Shown: positions 1 to 7,505, counted from the stretch's first letter. The stretch: DNA of 30,904 bases from an uncultured Mobilibacterium sp. (GCA_947254375.1 CAMYCF010000011.1:1-30904), one strand, 5' to 3'. The notes: generated from the sequence alone by a model not told the origin. Program-made: numbers and translations.

Positions 1-40
1 GATTGCGAACCTGGCGCTCTCCCGGCTGAGCTAATGCCCC
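1..40 (-). tRNA. tRNA-Ala(CGC), 5' half only, cut by window edge
   Basis: Read on the minus strand, the first 40 bases give a 7-nt acceptor strand beginning GGGGC, T8-A9, a D arm GCTC-AGCCGGGA-GAGC, G26, an anticodon strand CCAGG and a 7-nt loop TTCGCAA. Standard numbering puts CGC at positions 34-36, which reads the alanine codon GCG. G at position 3 fits the alanine identity pair, but its partner U70 lies outside the window. Position 39 would be T opposite G31, a wobble. The 3' half is beyond base 1, so completeness cannot be judged. Confidence 0.85.
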
Positions 41-61
41 GTATCGAGTCGTAACGGTAAC

Positions 62-90
62 AGTATAGCACAAGATTTTTACCTTTACAA
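62..90 (-). promoter_or_regulatory. Promoter for the tRNA-Ala gene
   Basis: On the minus strand, TTGTAA (85-90) and TATACT (62-67) are separated by exactly 17 bases, and a TG dinucleotide one base before the -10 box makes it an extended -10. Transcription would start about 15 bases before the tRNA. The promoter lies directly downstream of the ABC operon terminator. Confidence 0.65.
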
Positions 91-96
91 TTACAA

Positions 97-121
97 ACGG
101 CCCGCTTTTTATGCGAGCCGT
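97..121 (-). terminator. Intrinsic terminator of the amino acid ABC operon
   Basis: On the minus strand a 9-bp stem (ACGGCTCGC with GCGGGCCGT, one G-U pair) closes a 7-nt loop and is followed by TTTGTAATTG. It lies 25 bases after the stop codon of the ATPase gene, the last gene of the operon. The U-tract is short, so termination may be incomplete. Confidence 0.65.
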
Positions 122-146
122 CTTCCTTACATATATCTTTTCCTTT

Positions 147-926
147 TTACTTTATACCTATCATAGAGCTTAGGAAATCGCGCAGCCTTGCGCTCTTCGG
201 GGCCTCGAATATCTCCTTCGGCGTGCCTTCTTCGACGATGAGGCCGTTGTTCATGAAGATGACGCGGTCCGCCACCTCTTTTGCGAATCCCATCTCGTGG
301 GTGACGACGACCATCGTCGTGTTGCGGTCGGCGAGTTTTTTCATTACGTTCAGGACTTCTCCCGTTATCTCGGGGTCGAGGGCCGACGTCGGTTCGTCGA
401 AGAGCATTATCTCCGGCTCCATGGCGAGTGCCCTCGCTATCGCGACGCGCTGCTGCTGGCCGCCGGAAAGCTGAGCAGGGTATCTGTCCTTTTTATCCTT
501 TAGACCTACGAGCTCAAGGAGTTCCGTGCCCCGTCCGTCAGCCTCTGCCTGAGGAACGTTTTTTACCTTGACGGGGGCGTACGTTATGTTGCCGAGCACG
601 GTCATGTGCGGGAAAAGGTTGAAGTGCTGGAAGACCATTCCCGTCTCGCAGCAGATCTTTCGGAGCTCCGCATCGTGGAGGTAGACGGCCTTCGATTTTT
701 CGCCCGACGTATCCGTCGTGACGAACGCCTTTCCGTCGAGGCTGATCTCGCCCGAGTCTATCCTCGTGAGGCAGTTGATGCAGCGGAGGAGGGTGCTTTT
801 ACCGGAGCCTGACGGCCCTATTATCGCTACCGTTTCCCCCTCGTCGACGGAGAGGTCGACGCCGTTCAGCGCGGCCAGTTCGCCGTATTCTTTTACTATT
901 TCTTTCATCTCGAGAACGCGTGCCAT
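147..926 (-). CDS. Polar amino acid ABC transporter ATP-binding protein
   Basis: Cytoplasmic ATPase subunit that powers an amino acid importer, of the GlnQ/HisP/ArtP type. The 259-residue protein shows Walker A GPSGSGKST (37-45), a Q-loop at Gln100 in VFQHFNLFPH, the signature LSGGQQQR (153-160), Walker B IMLFDEP (173-179), a D-loop ALD and the switch histidine His210. The segment around residues 66-95 is an insertion slightly longer than in GlnQ. I chose the ATG at 926 over one seven codons earlier because AGGAGG lies six bases before it. It follows the permease stop codon by one base, so the two are translationally linked. The substrate (arginine, glutamine, cystine or another) cannot be decided from the sequence. 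Confidence 0.93.
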   Translation of the reverse strand: MARVLEMKEIVKEYGELAALNGVDLSVDEGETVAIIGPSGSGKSTLLRCINCLTRIDSGEISLDGKAFVTTDTSGEKSKAVYLHDAELRKICCETGMVFQHFNLFPHMTVLGNITYAPVKVKNVPQAEADGRGTELLELVGLKDKKDRYPAQLSGGQQQRVAIARALAMEPEIMLFDEPTSALDPEITGEVLNVMKKLADRNTTMVVVTHEMGFAKEVADRVIFMNNGLIVEEGTPKEIFEAPKSARLRDFLSSMIGIK

Positions 927-927
927 A

Positions 928-1587
928 CTAAGCCTCCTTTGCATCGTAACGTCCGACCCTCTTCTCGAGTTTGGACAGTATTATAGTCATTACGAATGTA
1001 AAAGCGAGGTATATGGCCGCCGCGATGACGTACGCCACGAGCGTCCCGTCGCGGTTTACGATCTTCTGCGATACGCGCATGATGTCCGCAAGAGCTATTA
1101 CGGATGCGAGCGCCGTGTCCTTGATCAGAACGATGACCTCGTTCGATATCGGCGGAAGGACGATCCTGAACGTCTGCGGGAGTATTATCCCCATCATCGT
1201 GCGGGCTTTGCTGAGTCCGAGCGAATACGCTGCCTCGTACTGGCCTCTGTCGATGCCGTTCATGCCGCCCCTGTATATCTCGGCGAAGTACGCCGCGTAG
1301 TTGAGGACGAACGTGAGTGCCGCCGTCGGGAACGCAGCCATCTGTATGCCGAGCTCTATCGGAAAAAAGAAATAGAAGAAGAACAACTGGAGCATCAGCG
1401 GCGATCCTCTGAAGATAAAAACGTATACCTTGCAGAACCACCTCAGCGGCAGTATTTTGCTGTTCTCTCCGAATGCGATGGGCAGCCCCAAAGGGAGCGA
1501 GAATATCAGCGTTACTGCGAACAGCTTCAGCGATATAACAGCTCCCTCCATGAGTGCCGGTAAAATTGTCTGTACGTACTGTGACAT
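928..1587 (-). CDS. Polar amino acid ABC transporter permease
   Basis: Inner-membrane channel subunit of the HisM/GlnP type, 219 residues, usual length for the family. Hydrophobic segments lie near residues 17-38, 50-75, 85-102, 150-170 and 183-205. The conserved cytoplasmic EAA loop that docks on the ATPase is visible from EAAYSLGLSKA (118-128) to ILPQ. The start is supported by AAAGG about seven bases upstream. It is the middle gene of a binding protein-permease-ATPase operon. Only one permease gene is present, so the transporter probably uses a permease homodimer. Confidence 0.93.
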   Translation of the reverse strand: MSQYVQTILPALMEGAVISLKLFAVTLIFSLPLGLPIAFGENSKILPLRWFCKVYVFIFRGSPLMLQLFFFYFFFPIELGIQMAAFPTAALTFVLNYAAYFAEIYRGGMNGIDRGQYEAAYSLGLSKARTMMGIILPQTFRIVLPPISNEVIVLIKDTALASVIALADIMRVSQKIVNRDGTLVAYVIAAAIYLAFTFVMTIILSKLEKRVGRYDAKEA

Positions 1588-1619
1588 TTTTATACCTTTT
1601 TACTTATACCTTTTGTTTT

Positions 1620-2441
1620 TTATTTATACCCTTCGAAAACGACCATGTTTTTACCGAACCACTTGTTGCTTATCTCTTCGGCTTTGCCGCTGTCGATGAC
1701 TTTCTTGAGTGCCTTGTTGAAGGCTTCCGTGCTGTCGGTCGCGCCTTTTCTGAAGCCTACCGCGTAGTAGTCCGCGCCGAAGTTGTACTTGCACTCGTAG
1801 AGCGTGTCCTTGTTCGCGTTGTTGTATACGGCGTATACCTGATCGATCGCGATGACGTCCACTCTGCCCGCCTTCATGTCGAGGATCGCCTCGTCATAGG
1901 TCGGATATTCTTTGACGTTGTCCTTGAAGCTGTCGTAGTCCTCGTCCTTCTGTATCGCTTCGAGGGCGGCGGAGTCGGCCTGCGTACCGATCTTCATGTT
2001 CTTGAGGTCTTTTGCGCTGTCGACCTTCGTGTCCGCGTTGAGGGACATGATCAGGATCTTGTTGGCAAGGTACTTGTTTGAAAGGGCCATGCTCTTCTGC
2101 CTGTCAGGGGTCGCCGACATGCCGTTCCAGATGCAGTCGATGTTTTTCGCCTTGAGTTCAGCCTCTTTGGCGGACCAGTCGATAGGTTTGAATTCGACTT
2201 TGAGGCCGAGTTCTTCTCCGACCGCCTTTGCGAGGTCGATGTCGAAACCTACGAGCTCGTTGTTTTCATCTCTGAAGCCCATCGGTGCGAACGTGTCGTC
2301 GAGTCCGACTACGAGCGTGCCTTTGTCCTTGATGTACTTCCAGTCGTCTTTCGCTTCTTCTTTCTTGCCGCAGCCGGTCATCACGCCGGCGATCATTACG
2401 ACCGATAAAATAAGTGTTATGATCATTGCTTTCTTTTTCAT
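1620..2441 (-). CDS. Amino acid ABC transporter substrate-binding lipoprotein
   Basis: Extracellular solute-binding protein of family 3 (HisJ/GlnH/FliY type), 273 residues. A signal peptide with Lys2-4 and a hydrophobic core runs to a lipobox ending MTGC, with Cys24 as the lipidated residue, followed by a charged linker GKKEEAKDD. The mature part shows family features: LVVGLDDTFAPMGF near the start, a GFDIDLAKAVGEELG segment, a MSATPDRQKSM segment, and a C-terminal half ending in KWFGKN. AGGAG sits about six bases before the ATG. It is the promoter-proximal gene of the operon and so likely the most abundant product. Substrate unknown. Confidence 0.93.
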   Translation of the reverse strand: MKKKAMIITLILSVVMIAGVMTGCGKKEEAKDDWKYIKDKGTLVVGLDDTFAPMGFRDENNELVGFDIDLAKAVGEELGLKVEFKPIDWSAKEAELKAKNIDCIWNGMSATPDRQKSMALSNKYLANKILIMSLNADTKVDSAKDLKNMKIGTQADSAALEAIQKDEDYDSFKDNVKEYPTYDEAILDMKAGRVDVIAIDQVYAVYNNANKDTLYECKYNFGADYYAVGFRKGATDSTEAFNKALKKVIDSGKAEEISNKWFGKNMVVFEGYK

Positions 2442-2552
2442 GTCTCTCTCCTCGTCTTCCGTCTCTTCTTACTTTCGTATTACTTTCTTGATTTCTTTCG
2501 GCTTGTTTCGCTTTCTTGCTTCATTATGATAAAGCGCTAATGTGATGATGTA

Positions 2553-2581
2553 ATAGTACTGCCGTGAAGGCGCAGTGTCAA
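2553..2581 (-). promoter_or_regulatory. Sigma-A type promoter of the amino acid ABC operon
   Basis: On the minus strand a perfect TTGACA (2576-2581) is followed after 17 bases by TACTAT (2553-2558). The start would fall near 2546, giving about 105 bases of untranslated leader before the binding-protein gene. I see no T-box or known riboswitch core in that leader. Confidence 0.65.
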
Positions 2582-2631
2582 GCGTTTTTTCGAAGTTTTT
2601 TGTTTTTTGTAAAAAAGATTTTATAAAACAG

Positions 2632-2665
2632 AGAGAGCATGCGACCGACGATCGCAATGCTCTCT
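2632..2665 (-). terminator. Terminator of the AlbA_2 regulator gene
   Basis: On the minus strand a 9-bp stem (AGAGAGCAT with ATGCTCTCT), capped by an inner GCGA/TCGC pairing, is followed by GTTTTATAAAATCTTTTTT. It begins about 30 bases after the stop codon of the regulator gene and separates it from the ABC operon promoter. Confidence 0.75.
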
Positions 2666-2696
2666 ATAAAACACTAATTAAACTGTTTTTCCGCCC

Positions 2697-4148
2697 CTAT
2701 TCGCTGTAAAAGAGCTGTTTCGGGCTCTTCGGCGTTTCCGGGATCGTCATTTTTATCCTGCCTTCCCTTACGAGCGGCGTGACATACGTTTTTATTGCAT
2801 AGGACACGGACGACAGATCGAGATGCTCCGCTATCTCCGCCCTGCTCCGCGGCGTCCTGCAAAATGCGACTACATCGCTCATTACATCATCATCCTCGAC
2901 ATCAGGCGATGCGACATCGGGATATTCGTGTTCCTTATAGAACGTGACGGAAAACTCTCCTCTCCTGTCCGCGAACCGCGGCTCCGGCAGTCCGTACTTC
3001 TTCATTTCCTTCCTTATCGTCGGTATGCCTGAATATCTGTTTTCGGTAACGCCGAGCACCTCGAGAGCAGCCGCAAGAACGGGATTCCTCGTGTCCGGCT
3101 GCACTTTACCGAGCTGGTCTATCTTGATCCGCCCGTAAAGGCCTCCGGGGTTTTCGATCTCGAGCCTGTTATCGAACATCCTGATGCATATCGGCATCCC
3201 CTCCGTGTGAAGGCTGTAATCCCTGTGGATGAGCGCATTTAGGATCGCTTCCCTTACCGCGGTTATCGGGTACTCGCTCACATCTTCCCGCTTTCCCGTC
3301 TCGGGATCGATGATCGTGCTGTTCTTCATATTCCTTTTTACAAAAGCGATCGCCTCATTCAGCATCTCCGGTATCGTCCCCTCGATCCTGCGGTTGTCGT
3401 AAAATCGTTCGCCGTCCGAGCCCGTGTCCCCGAGCTCATTCCCCGGTACTGCGACCGCCGTGATGCAGAGCTGCGGAAAATATGCCTGCGGGTAGAGCCC
3501 GAAAAGCATCTCCGCCGCGAGCGTCACCTGCCCGCCCTTCGTGATGCTCATCAGCTCACAGATATCCCTCTCTTCTATATTTGCGAGATGCGGTTTCCCG
3601 CTCTTCAGCCGCTCAGTATAATCGTCGAGGGACTTTCTGTTCAGCGTCGTAAAATTCACCCTCGGCACATCTCTTATGTCGTCCCTGTACTTCCTCCGAA
3701 ACGCCTCATAACTGTGGATCTCGTAGTCCGTCATCGGCTCGTCGCTGTCGCCTATGCGCACATACGAGCCCTTTGCCTGGCCCTTCCCGCGGTAATAGCA
3801 CGGGCGCTCCGATATATCTATCCCCGGGATCTCAGCGGACACAAAAAACTTCCCTTCCTTCTCTATCACCGTAAGAAGCGGCCGAACGACCGGCTCCATC
3901 TGCAGGCACTGCTCGTTTATCTTCTTCTGTATATCCTGCGGGTCGTATACGCCGGTCTCGCGATAACCGTCGCTCTCATCAATGCCGAAAACGATCGTGC
4001 CTCCCTCGTCCTGATTGGCAAAGGAAGACAGTGTATCGAACAGTCGCTTCGGGCAACCCGAATGAGCGCTCTTGATCTCCAGCGTCTGCGTCTCGCACTT
4101 CATCCTTTGAATGAGCTCGAGTTTTTCTTTCAGTTCATCTCCCGTCAT
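2697..4148 (-). CDS. AlbA_2 (Schlafen-type) domain ATP-binding transcriptional regulator
   Basis: Probable cytoplasmic regulator of the COG2865-like family, 483 residues. The N-terminal AlbA_2 domain has the early Glu-x-Lys in LEIKSAHSG (23-31), then FANQDEGGTIVFGID (43-57) and SYVRIGDS (128-135). A central linker leads to an ATPase-like segment with AVREAILNALIHRDYS (297-312) and NPGG (333-336), resembling the degenerate GHKL-like fold found in these proteins. The last 80 residues look like a winged helix (RSRAEIAEHLDLSSVSY). GGAGG lies seven bases before the ATG. It is monocistronic with its own promoter and terminator. Target genes are unknown; regulation of the neighbouring ABC operon is possible but not shown. 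Confidence 0.85.
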   Translation of the reverse strand: MTGDELKEKLELIQRMKCETQTLEIKSAHSGCPKRLFDTLSSFANQDEGGTIVFGIDESDGYRETGVYDPQDIQKKINEQCLQMEPVVRPLLTVIEKEGKFFVSAEIPGIDISERPCYYRGKGQAKGSYVRIGDSDEPMTDYEIHSYEAFRRKYRDDIRDVPRVNFTTLNRKSLDDYTERLKSGKPHLANIEERDICELMSITKGGQVTLAAEMLFGLYPQAYFPQLCITAVAVPGNELGDTGSDGERFYDNRRIEGTIPEMLNEAIAFVKRNMKNSTIIDPETGKREDVSEYPITAVREAILNALIHRDYSLHTEGMPICIRMFDNRLEIENPGGLYGRIKIDQLGKVQPDTRNPVLAAALEVLGVTENRYSGIPTIRKEMKKYGLPEPRFADRRGEFSVTFYKEHEYPDVASPDVEDDDVMSDVVAFCRTPRSRAEIAEHLDLSSVSYAIKTYVTPLVREGRIKMTIPETPKSPKQLFYSE

Positions 4149-4173
4149 TTCACTTCCTCCTTCTGTATTTCAT

Positions 4174-4202
4174 ATCTTACCACTGTTTTTAACTTTTATC
4201 AA
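4174..4202 (-). promoter_or_regulatory. Promoter of the AlbA_2 regulator gene
   Basis: On the minus strand TTGATA (4197-4202), a 17-base spacer and TAAGAT (4174-4179), with TG one base before the -10 box (extended -10). The start would lie about 19 bases before the ATG, leaving only the ribosome binding site as leader. Confidence 0.75.
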
Positions 4203-4267
4203 ACAAATAAAATAAAAGCCAAAGAAGCGAAAAATCTTCCGCCGCGATTTCACTTCTTGTACGAAAA

Positions 4268-4291
4268 AAAGGAGACCGCCCCGTCTCCTTT
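4268..4291 (-). terminator. Terminator of the ffs-dnaX-ybaB-recR unit
   Basis: On the minus strand a 9-bp stem, AAAGGAGAC with GTCTCCTTT around a 6-nt loop, is followed by a run of Ts that continues the stem's own T-tract. It lies about 85 bases after the recR stop codon. Confidence 0.88.
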
Positions 4292-4375
4292 CAAATACCT
4301 TCTTATAAAATGTCGGCTTTTACCAATCTGCACCTACCGTCTCCTGCGTCCGTCCGCCGCGCCGCACACGCGCCG

Positions 4376-4975
4376 CTAGAGCTCGCGCCGCCCTTCCATA
4401 GCCTTGAGGAGCGTTATCTCATCCGCATACTCGAGATCTCCGCCGACCGGCAGTCCGTGAGCTATCCTCGTCACCTTGATGCCTGTCGGTTTTATGAGCT
4501 GAGCGATGTACATCGCTGTCGCCTCGCCCTCGATGTTCGGGTTCGTCGCAATTATTATCTCCTTGACGTCGGTATTGCCCTGGAGCCTCACGATCAGCGA
4601 TTTCAGATTGATGTCCGACGGTTTGATGCCGTCGACCGGTGAGATCGCACCGTGAAGGACGTGATACAGTCCGTGGTACTCCTTGATCTTCTCCATCGCG
4701 ACGACATCCTGCGGTGTCTCGACAACGCAGATCGTGCTTTTATCCCTTTCCCCTGCGCATATCTCGCACGGGTCGCTGTCCGTCAGATTGCCGCAGACGG
4801 AGCAATAGTGGAGGCTTTTTTTAGCATCTACTATCGATGAAGCCAGTGCCTCCGCTTCACTGTCGCTCAAAGAGAGTATGTGAAAAGCGAGGCGTTGCGC
4901 CGTTTTGCCGCCTATCCCCGGTAACTTGGAAAGTTCATTTATCAGCCTGTTCAAAGACCTCGGGTACTGCCTCAT
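4376..4975 (-). CDS. recR: Recombination mediator protein RecR
   Basis: Works with RecF and RecO to load RecA on gapped single-stranded DNA. The 199-residue length is typical. An N-terminal helix-hairpin-helix (LPGIGGKTAQRLA, 18-30) is followed by a C4 zinc finger (Cys58, Cys61, Cys70, Cys73), then a Toprim domain with VVET (84-87), NPNIEGEAT (145-153) and the end motif GLPVGGDLEYAD (174-185). It is the last gene of dnaX-ybaB-recR, the usual Firmicutes order. A GAGGCGG sequence precedes the ATG at about nine bases; a closer AGGAG directly abuts the start. Confidence 0.97.
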   Translation of the reverse strand: MRQYPRSLNRLINELSKLPGIGGKTAQRLAFHILSLSDSEAEALASSIVDAKKSLHYCSVCGNLTDSDPCEICAGERDKSTICVVETPQDVVAMEKIKEYHGLYHVLHGAISPVDGIKPSDINLKSLIVRLQGNTDVKEIIIATNPNIEGEATAMYIAQLIKPTGIKVTRIAHGLPVGGDLEYADEITLLKAMEGRREL

Positions 4976-5001
4976 CTCCTGCCGCCTCTTCAGCTTTCGG
5001 T

Positions 5002-5358
5002 CTACAGTCCCGGTATGTTGAGTCCGCCGGTGATCTTGTTCATCTCGGCTTCGGCGATCTCGTCGACTTCTCTCATCGCTTCGTTGACCGCCGCGATTAT
5101 GAGGTCCTGCAGCATTTCAGGATCGCCCGGATCGATGACGTCTCTGTCGATGACGAGTTTCGTGAGCTCCTTGTTGCCGCTCACCGTGACCTCGATCGCA
5201 CCGCCGCCCGCCGTCGTCGTGACTTCCTTCTCGCTTATCGTTTGCTGAGCCGCTTCCATTTCTCTCTGCATGCTCTGCATCTGCTGTATCTGCTTTTGGA
5301 TATCTCCGGATCCTCCGCTCGGTTTGCGTTTTTTACCGGCTCTCATTCCTTTTCCCAT
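5002..5358 (-). CDS. YbaB/EbfC family nucleoid-associated protein
   Basis: Small DNA-binding protein that forms a dimer with tweezers-like geometry and is thought to coat the nucleoid. It has 118 residues: a basic, glycine-containing head (GKGMRAGKKRKPSGG), a Gln/Met-rich helix (IQKQIQQMQSMQREMEAAQQ, about 20-39), a beta segment GGGAIEVTVSGNKEL and a C-terminal helix with MLQDLIIAAVNEAM. The head is longer than in many homologues, and an internal Met5 could be an alternative start. AAGGAAGG lies six bases before the chosen ATG. It sits between dnaX and recR with gaps of 16 and 26 bases. Confidence 0.95.
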   Translation of the reverse strand: MGKGMRAGKKRKPSGGSGDIQKQIQQMQSMQREMEAAQQTISEKEVTTTAGGGAIEVTVSGNKELTKLVIDRDVIDPGDPEMLQDLIIAAVNEAMREVDEIAEAEMNKITGGLNIPGL

Positions 5359-5374
5359 AAAATACCTTCCTTCT

Positions 5375-7081
5375 TTACTCGTCCGTTATCGTTATCGGTA
5401 TCCCGAAAAGCTCCGCCGCGGCTTCCGCTTCACCGCCCTTGCCGCTTTGTTCCGCTTTCGCCGGCACATCGCGTTTGATCCTCTCCGGCTCTATCTCTTT
5501 CGGGGTGACCTCGCCTTCGATAAAAGTTATAAAAGTTTCTGGTGTCGCTAATTTCCGCACTATGGCGTTCATTTCAGGCGTGTTGTCACGGGCGCGCTTA
5601 AGGCTTCTCTTGGCGACCGCGATCACGAGTTCGTCGTTGCTGTAGCTCCTCGCTTCGCAGTGCCTGCCGATCAGCATCATAAAGCTCATATCTTTACCTG
5701 ACATCTCGGAACATACGGCGTCCCAGAGCTTATCCTTGTCGATCAGCGGATCTCCGCCCGGCTCCGCTGTGGCCTCCGGTACCGGCTCCGCCGCTTGTAC
5801 AGGCTCAGCTGTAGCCTTTTTTATCGGCTCGGCTGCGGCCTCTTTCACCGGCCCTGCGGCAGGCTTTTTTACAGGCTCCGCAGGAACCGTTTTTACCGGC
5901 TCTTCCCGTACAACGGCATTCCCGCCTGCCGCGCTTCCATTTTTTTCGGCAAAAACATCTTTGGTATTCACCTTCACAGGAGCGGCTTTTTGCGACTCAT
6001 TCCCGGACCCGTCGCTTATCCTTATGAGCGCCGTTTCGAGGAGCAGCCTCGGCGTCGCCGAATACCTCGCGAGATTCACATACTCGGACAACATCCTTAT
6101 CGCCCGCTCTATATCCTTCATTTCGATGCCAGCCGTCTGCTCACGCATGCGCGCGATATTCTCCGGCGAAGCGTTGACCGCCCTTTCAGCATCGCTGACG
6201 TATTTCACGACCATCAGATTCCTGAAATGCATGAGCCAGTCGCTCAGGAGCCCGCGGCTCTCGCGCCCTTCTTTGAGGCTTTCATCGATCAGCAAAAGTG
6301 CCCTCGATATGTCCCCTCTCATCGCGGCGTCCGTCAGCTCGAGATAAAATCCATCTCCCGCACTCCCGATCTGCTCCGCCACGAGTTCTGCCGTTATCCT
6401 TCCGTCAGTCGCCTCCATGCACTGCTCGAGTATTCCGAGCGCATCCCTGACAGAACCGTCGGATTTCGCGGAGATGAGCGCAAGCGCTTCCCTGTCCGCC
6501 TCCCTACCGTGCTTTTCGCAGATCCTCGTCATGCCGTCCACGAGATCGCTTTCCGACACGCGCCTGAAATTGAGCGGCATGCACCGCGATTTTATCGTGT
6601 CCTTCACCTTCTCGGGGTCTGTCGTCGCGAGTATGAATATGACATGCTCCGGAGGCTCTTCCAGCGTTTTCAGAAACGCGTTCTCCGCCGCATCTGTCAG
6701 CATGTGCACCTCGTCTATGATGTAGACCTTGTACCTGCCCGCCGTCGGAGCGTACTGCACCGAATCGATTATCGACCGGATATCCTCGACCTTGTTGTTC
6801 GAAGCCGCATCGAGCTCGATCACATCGAAAAAAGACCCGTCGGCGATTGACCTGCAGTTCTCGCATTTACCGCACGGAGCCGCATCGCCCGTGCAGTTCA
6901 CAGCCTTCGCAAGGATCCTCGCCGTCGACGTCTTCCCCGTTCCCCTTATCCCGGTAAAAAGATACGCCTGGTTTATGCGCCCCTTCGCCAGCTGGTTCTG
7001 CAATATCCTGACGATATGCTTCTGCCCTATTATGTCCTCAAAAGTTTCCGGACGTTCTTCTCTGTAAAGTGCAAGGTGCAT
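5375..7081 (-). CDS. dnaX: DNA polymerase III subunit gamma/tau
   Basis: Clamp-loader ATPase that organises the replicative polymerase. The 568-residue protein has Walker A GIRGTGKT (44-51), a zinc module Cys63, Cys70, Cys73, Cys76, Walker B IIDEVH (121-126), sensor 1 LATTD (151-155) and the SRC motif (165-167). Domain III runs to about residue 357. Residues 390-440 form a repetitive Ala/Pro/Lys/Glu linker built from EPVKK/AEPV-like units. The C-terminal tau-specific region follows, and the protein ends near ELFGIPITITDE. GGAGG lies seven bases before the ATG. It is the first protein gene after the SRP RNA. A possible frameshift site at codons 379-381 is listed separately. Confidence 0.97.
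   Translation of the reverse strand: MHLALYREERPETFEDIIGQKHIVRILQNQLAKGRINQAYLFTGIRGTGKTSTARILAKAVNCTGDAAPCGKCENCRSIADGSFFDVIELDAASNNKVEDIRSIIDSVQYAPTAGRYKVYIIDEVHMLTDAAENAFLKTLEEPPEHVIFILATTDPEKVKDTIKSRCMPLNFRRVSESDLVDGMTRICEKHGREADREALALISAKSDGSVRDALGILEQCMEATDGRITAELVAEQIGSAGDGFYLELTDAAMRGDISRALLLIDESLKEGRESRGLLSDWLMHFRNLMVVKYVSDAERAVNASPENIARMREQTAGIEMKDIERAIRMLSEYVNLARYSATPRLLLETALIRISDGSGNESQKAAPVKVNTKDVFAEKNGSAAGGNAVVREEPVKTVPAEPVKKPAAGPVKEAAAEPIKKATAEPVQAAEPVPEATAEPGGDPLIDKDKLWDAVCSEMSGKDMSFMMLIGRHCEARSYSNDELVIAVAKRSLKRARDNTPEMNAIVRKLATPETFITFIEGEVTPKEIEPERIKRDVPAKAEQSGKGGEAEAAAELFGIPITITDE
5914..5946 (-). promoter_or_regulatory. Candidate -1 ribosomal frameshift signal inside dnaX
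   Basis: On the coding strand seven As span codons Glu379-Lys380-Asn381 and create the heptamer A AAA AAT in the zero frame. Seven bases later comes a hairpin CGGCA-(8 nt)-TGCCG. A -1 shift would add 44 codons and stop at a TGA at 5805-5807, giving a product of about 425 residues that keeps the ATPase domains and loses the tau tail. Escherichia coli dnaX makes gamma in a similar way. There is no obvious upstream Shine-Dalgarno-like enhancer. Confidence 0.4.
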
Positions 7082-7101
7082 TTCCGTTCCTCCGCATACA
7101 T

Positions 7102-7249
7102 AAAAGACGCTCTTAGATAGCTCGCATCGAGAGACTTATCTGCGGCACACGTTATGACACGCTTATTGCTGCTTCCTCTCAGACCTGACAAGGTTCACGG
7201 CATACCGTTGCACAGGATCCCCCATATGCGAGCTGTCTAAAAGCGCCGC
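7102..7249 (-). ncRNA. ffs: Signal recognition particle RNA (small type)
   Basis: The minus strand carries the conserved SRP domain IV core: TGAACCTTGTCAGGTC, a GAGA tetraloop of the GNRA class, and GGAAGCAGCAATAAG. The 5' strand starts near a GGGGGATCC segment. Both ends extend into an inverted repeat of about 22 bp (7106-7127 with 7226-7247) whose few irregularities are G-U pairs, followed by TTTTA. In Bacillus the SRP RNA precursor is trimmed by RNase III, and this terminal helix would suit such processing. No Alu-domain sequence is evident, so this is the short form. A consensus promoter lies just upstream and dnaX just downstream. Confidence 0.9.
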
Positions 7250-7255
7250 CCAGTT

Positions 7256-7284
7256 ATTATAATATTTAATACCCCGCATGTCAA
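7256..7284 (-). promoter_or_regulatory. Consensus promoter of the SRP RNA (and probably dnaX-recR)
   Basis: On the minus strand a perfect TTGACA (7279-7284), a 17-base spacer and a perfect TATAAT (7256-7261). The start falls at about 7249, at the first base of the SRP RNA terminal helix. It is the best match to the sigma-A consensus in the window, as expected for a stable RNA. Confidence 0.9.
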
Positions 7285-7369
7285 CGCGACCGAAAGGCGA
7301 AGATGCCCCGAAAGCCTTCTCTTTCAAAGTTTTCAGCCGCTTCCCGTATTCCGCGGTAAAAAAGAAAAT

Positions 7370-7395
7370 CCGGGCTCAGTAAACTGCAAACCCGG
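7370..7395 (-). terminator. Second terminator after the ribosomal superoperon
   Basis: On the minus strand CCGGG pairs with CCCGG, with an inner CAG-TTTA-CTG hairpin, followed by ATTTTCTTTTTT. It lies about 20 bases after a first terminator and backs it up. Confidence 0.7.
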
Positions 7396-7414
7396 CTCCG
7401 GTAAAAAAACAAAA

Positions 7415-7437
7415 GCGGCATCTTTTTACGACGCCGC
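7415..7437 (-). terminator. First terminator after rplQ
   Basis: On the minus strand an 8-bp stem GCGGCGTC/GATGCCGC with one G-U pair and a 7-nt loop is followed by TTTTGTTTTTTT. The stem is perfect only in this orientation. It starts about 70 bases after the rplQ stop codon and ends the superoperon. Confidence 0.88.
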
Positions 7438-7505
7438 CCTTCTTTCTCATGCTTTTTTATCCGTAAAAACGGTCATTCTCCCTATGCGGGTACCGCGAAA
7501 CGCTT

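Noticed and set aside
718..1563. Plus-strand open frame of about 280 codons opposite the ABC transporter genes
   Set aside because: Shadow of the ATPase and permease genes, with Arg/Glu/Tyr-rich nonsense composition and no start signals.
2469..2657. Minus-strand 62-codon frame upstream of the ABC binding protein
   Set aside because: It spans the promoter and leader of the ABC operon, has no good ribosome binding site and resembles no family.
5795..6850. Plus-strand open frame of about 350 codons opposite dnaX
   Set aside because: It lies wholly antisense to an unmistakable dnaX, is rich in Arg/His/Leu as expected from complementary codons, and has no ribosome binding site or family motif.
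5002..7081. Internal tandem repeats in the dnaX linker as a DNA repeat element
   Set aside because: They encode the Ala/Pro/Lys/Glu linker in frame (residues 390-440), a common low-complexity region in gamma/tau proteins, and do not extend outside the gene.
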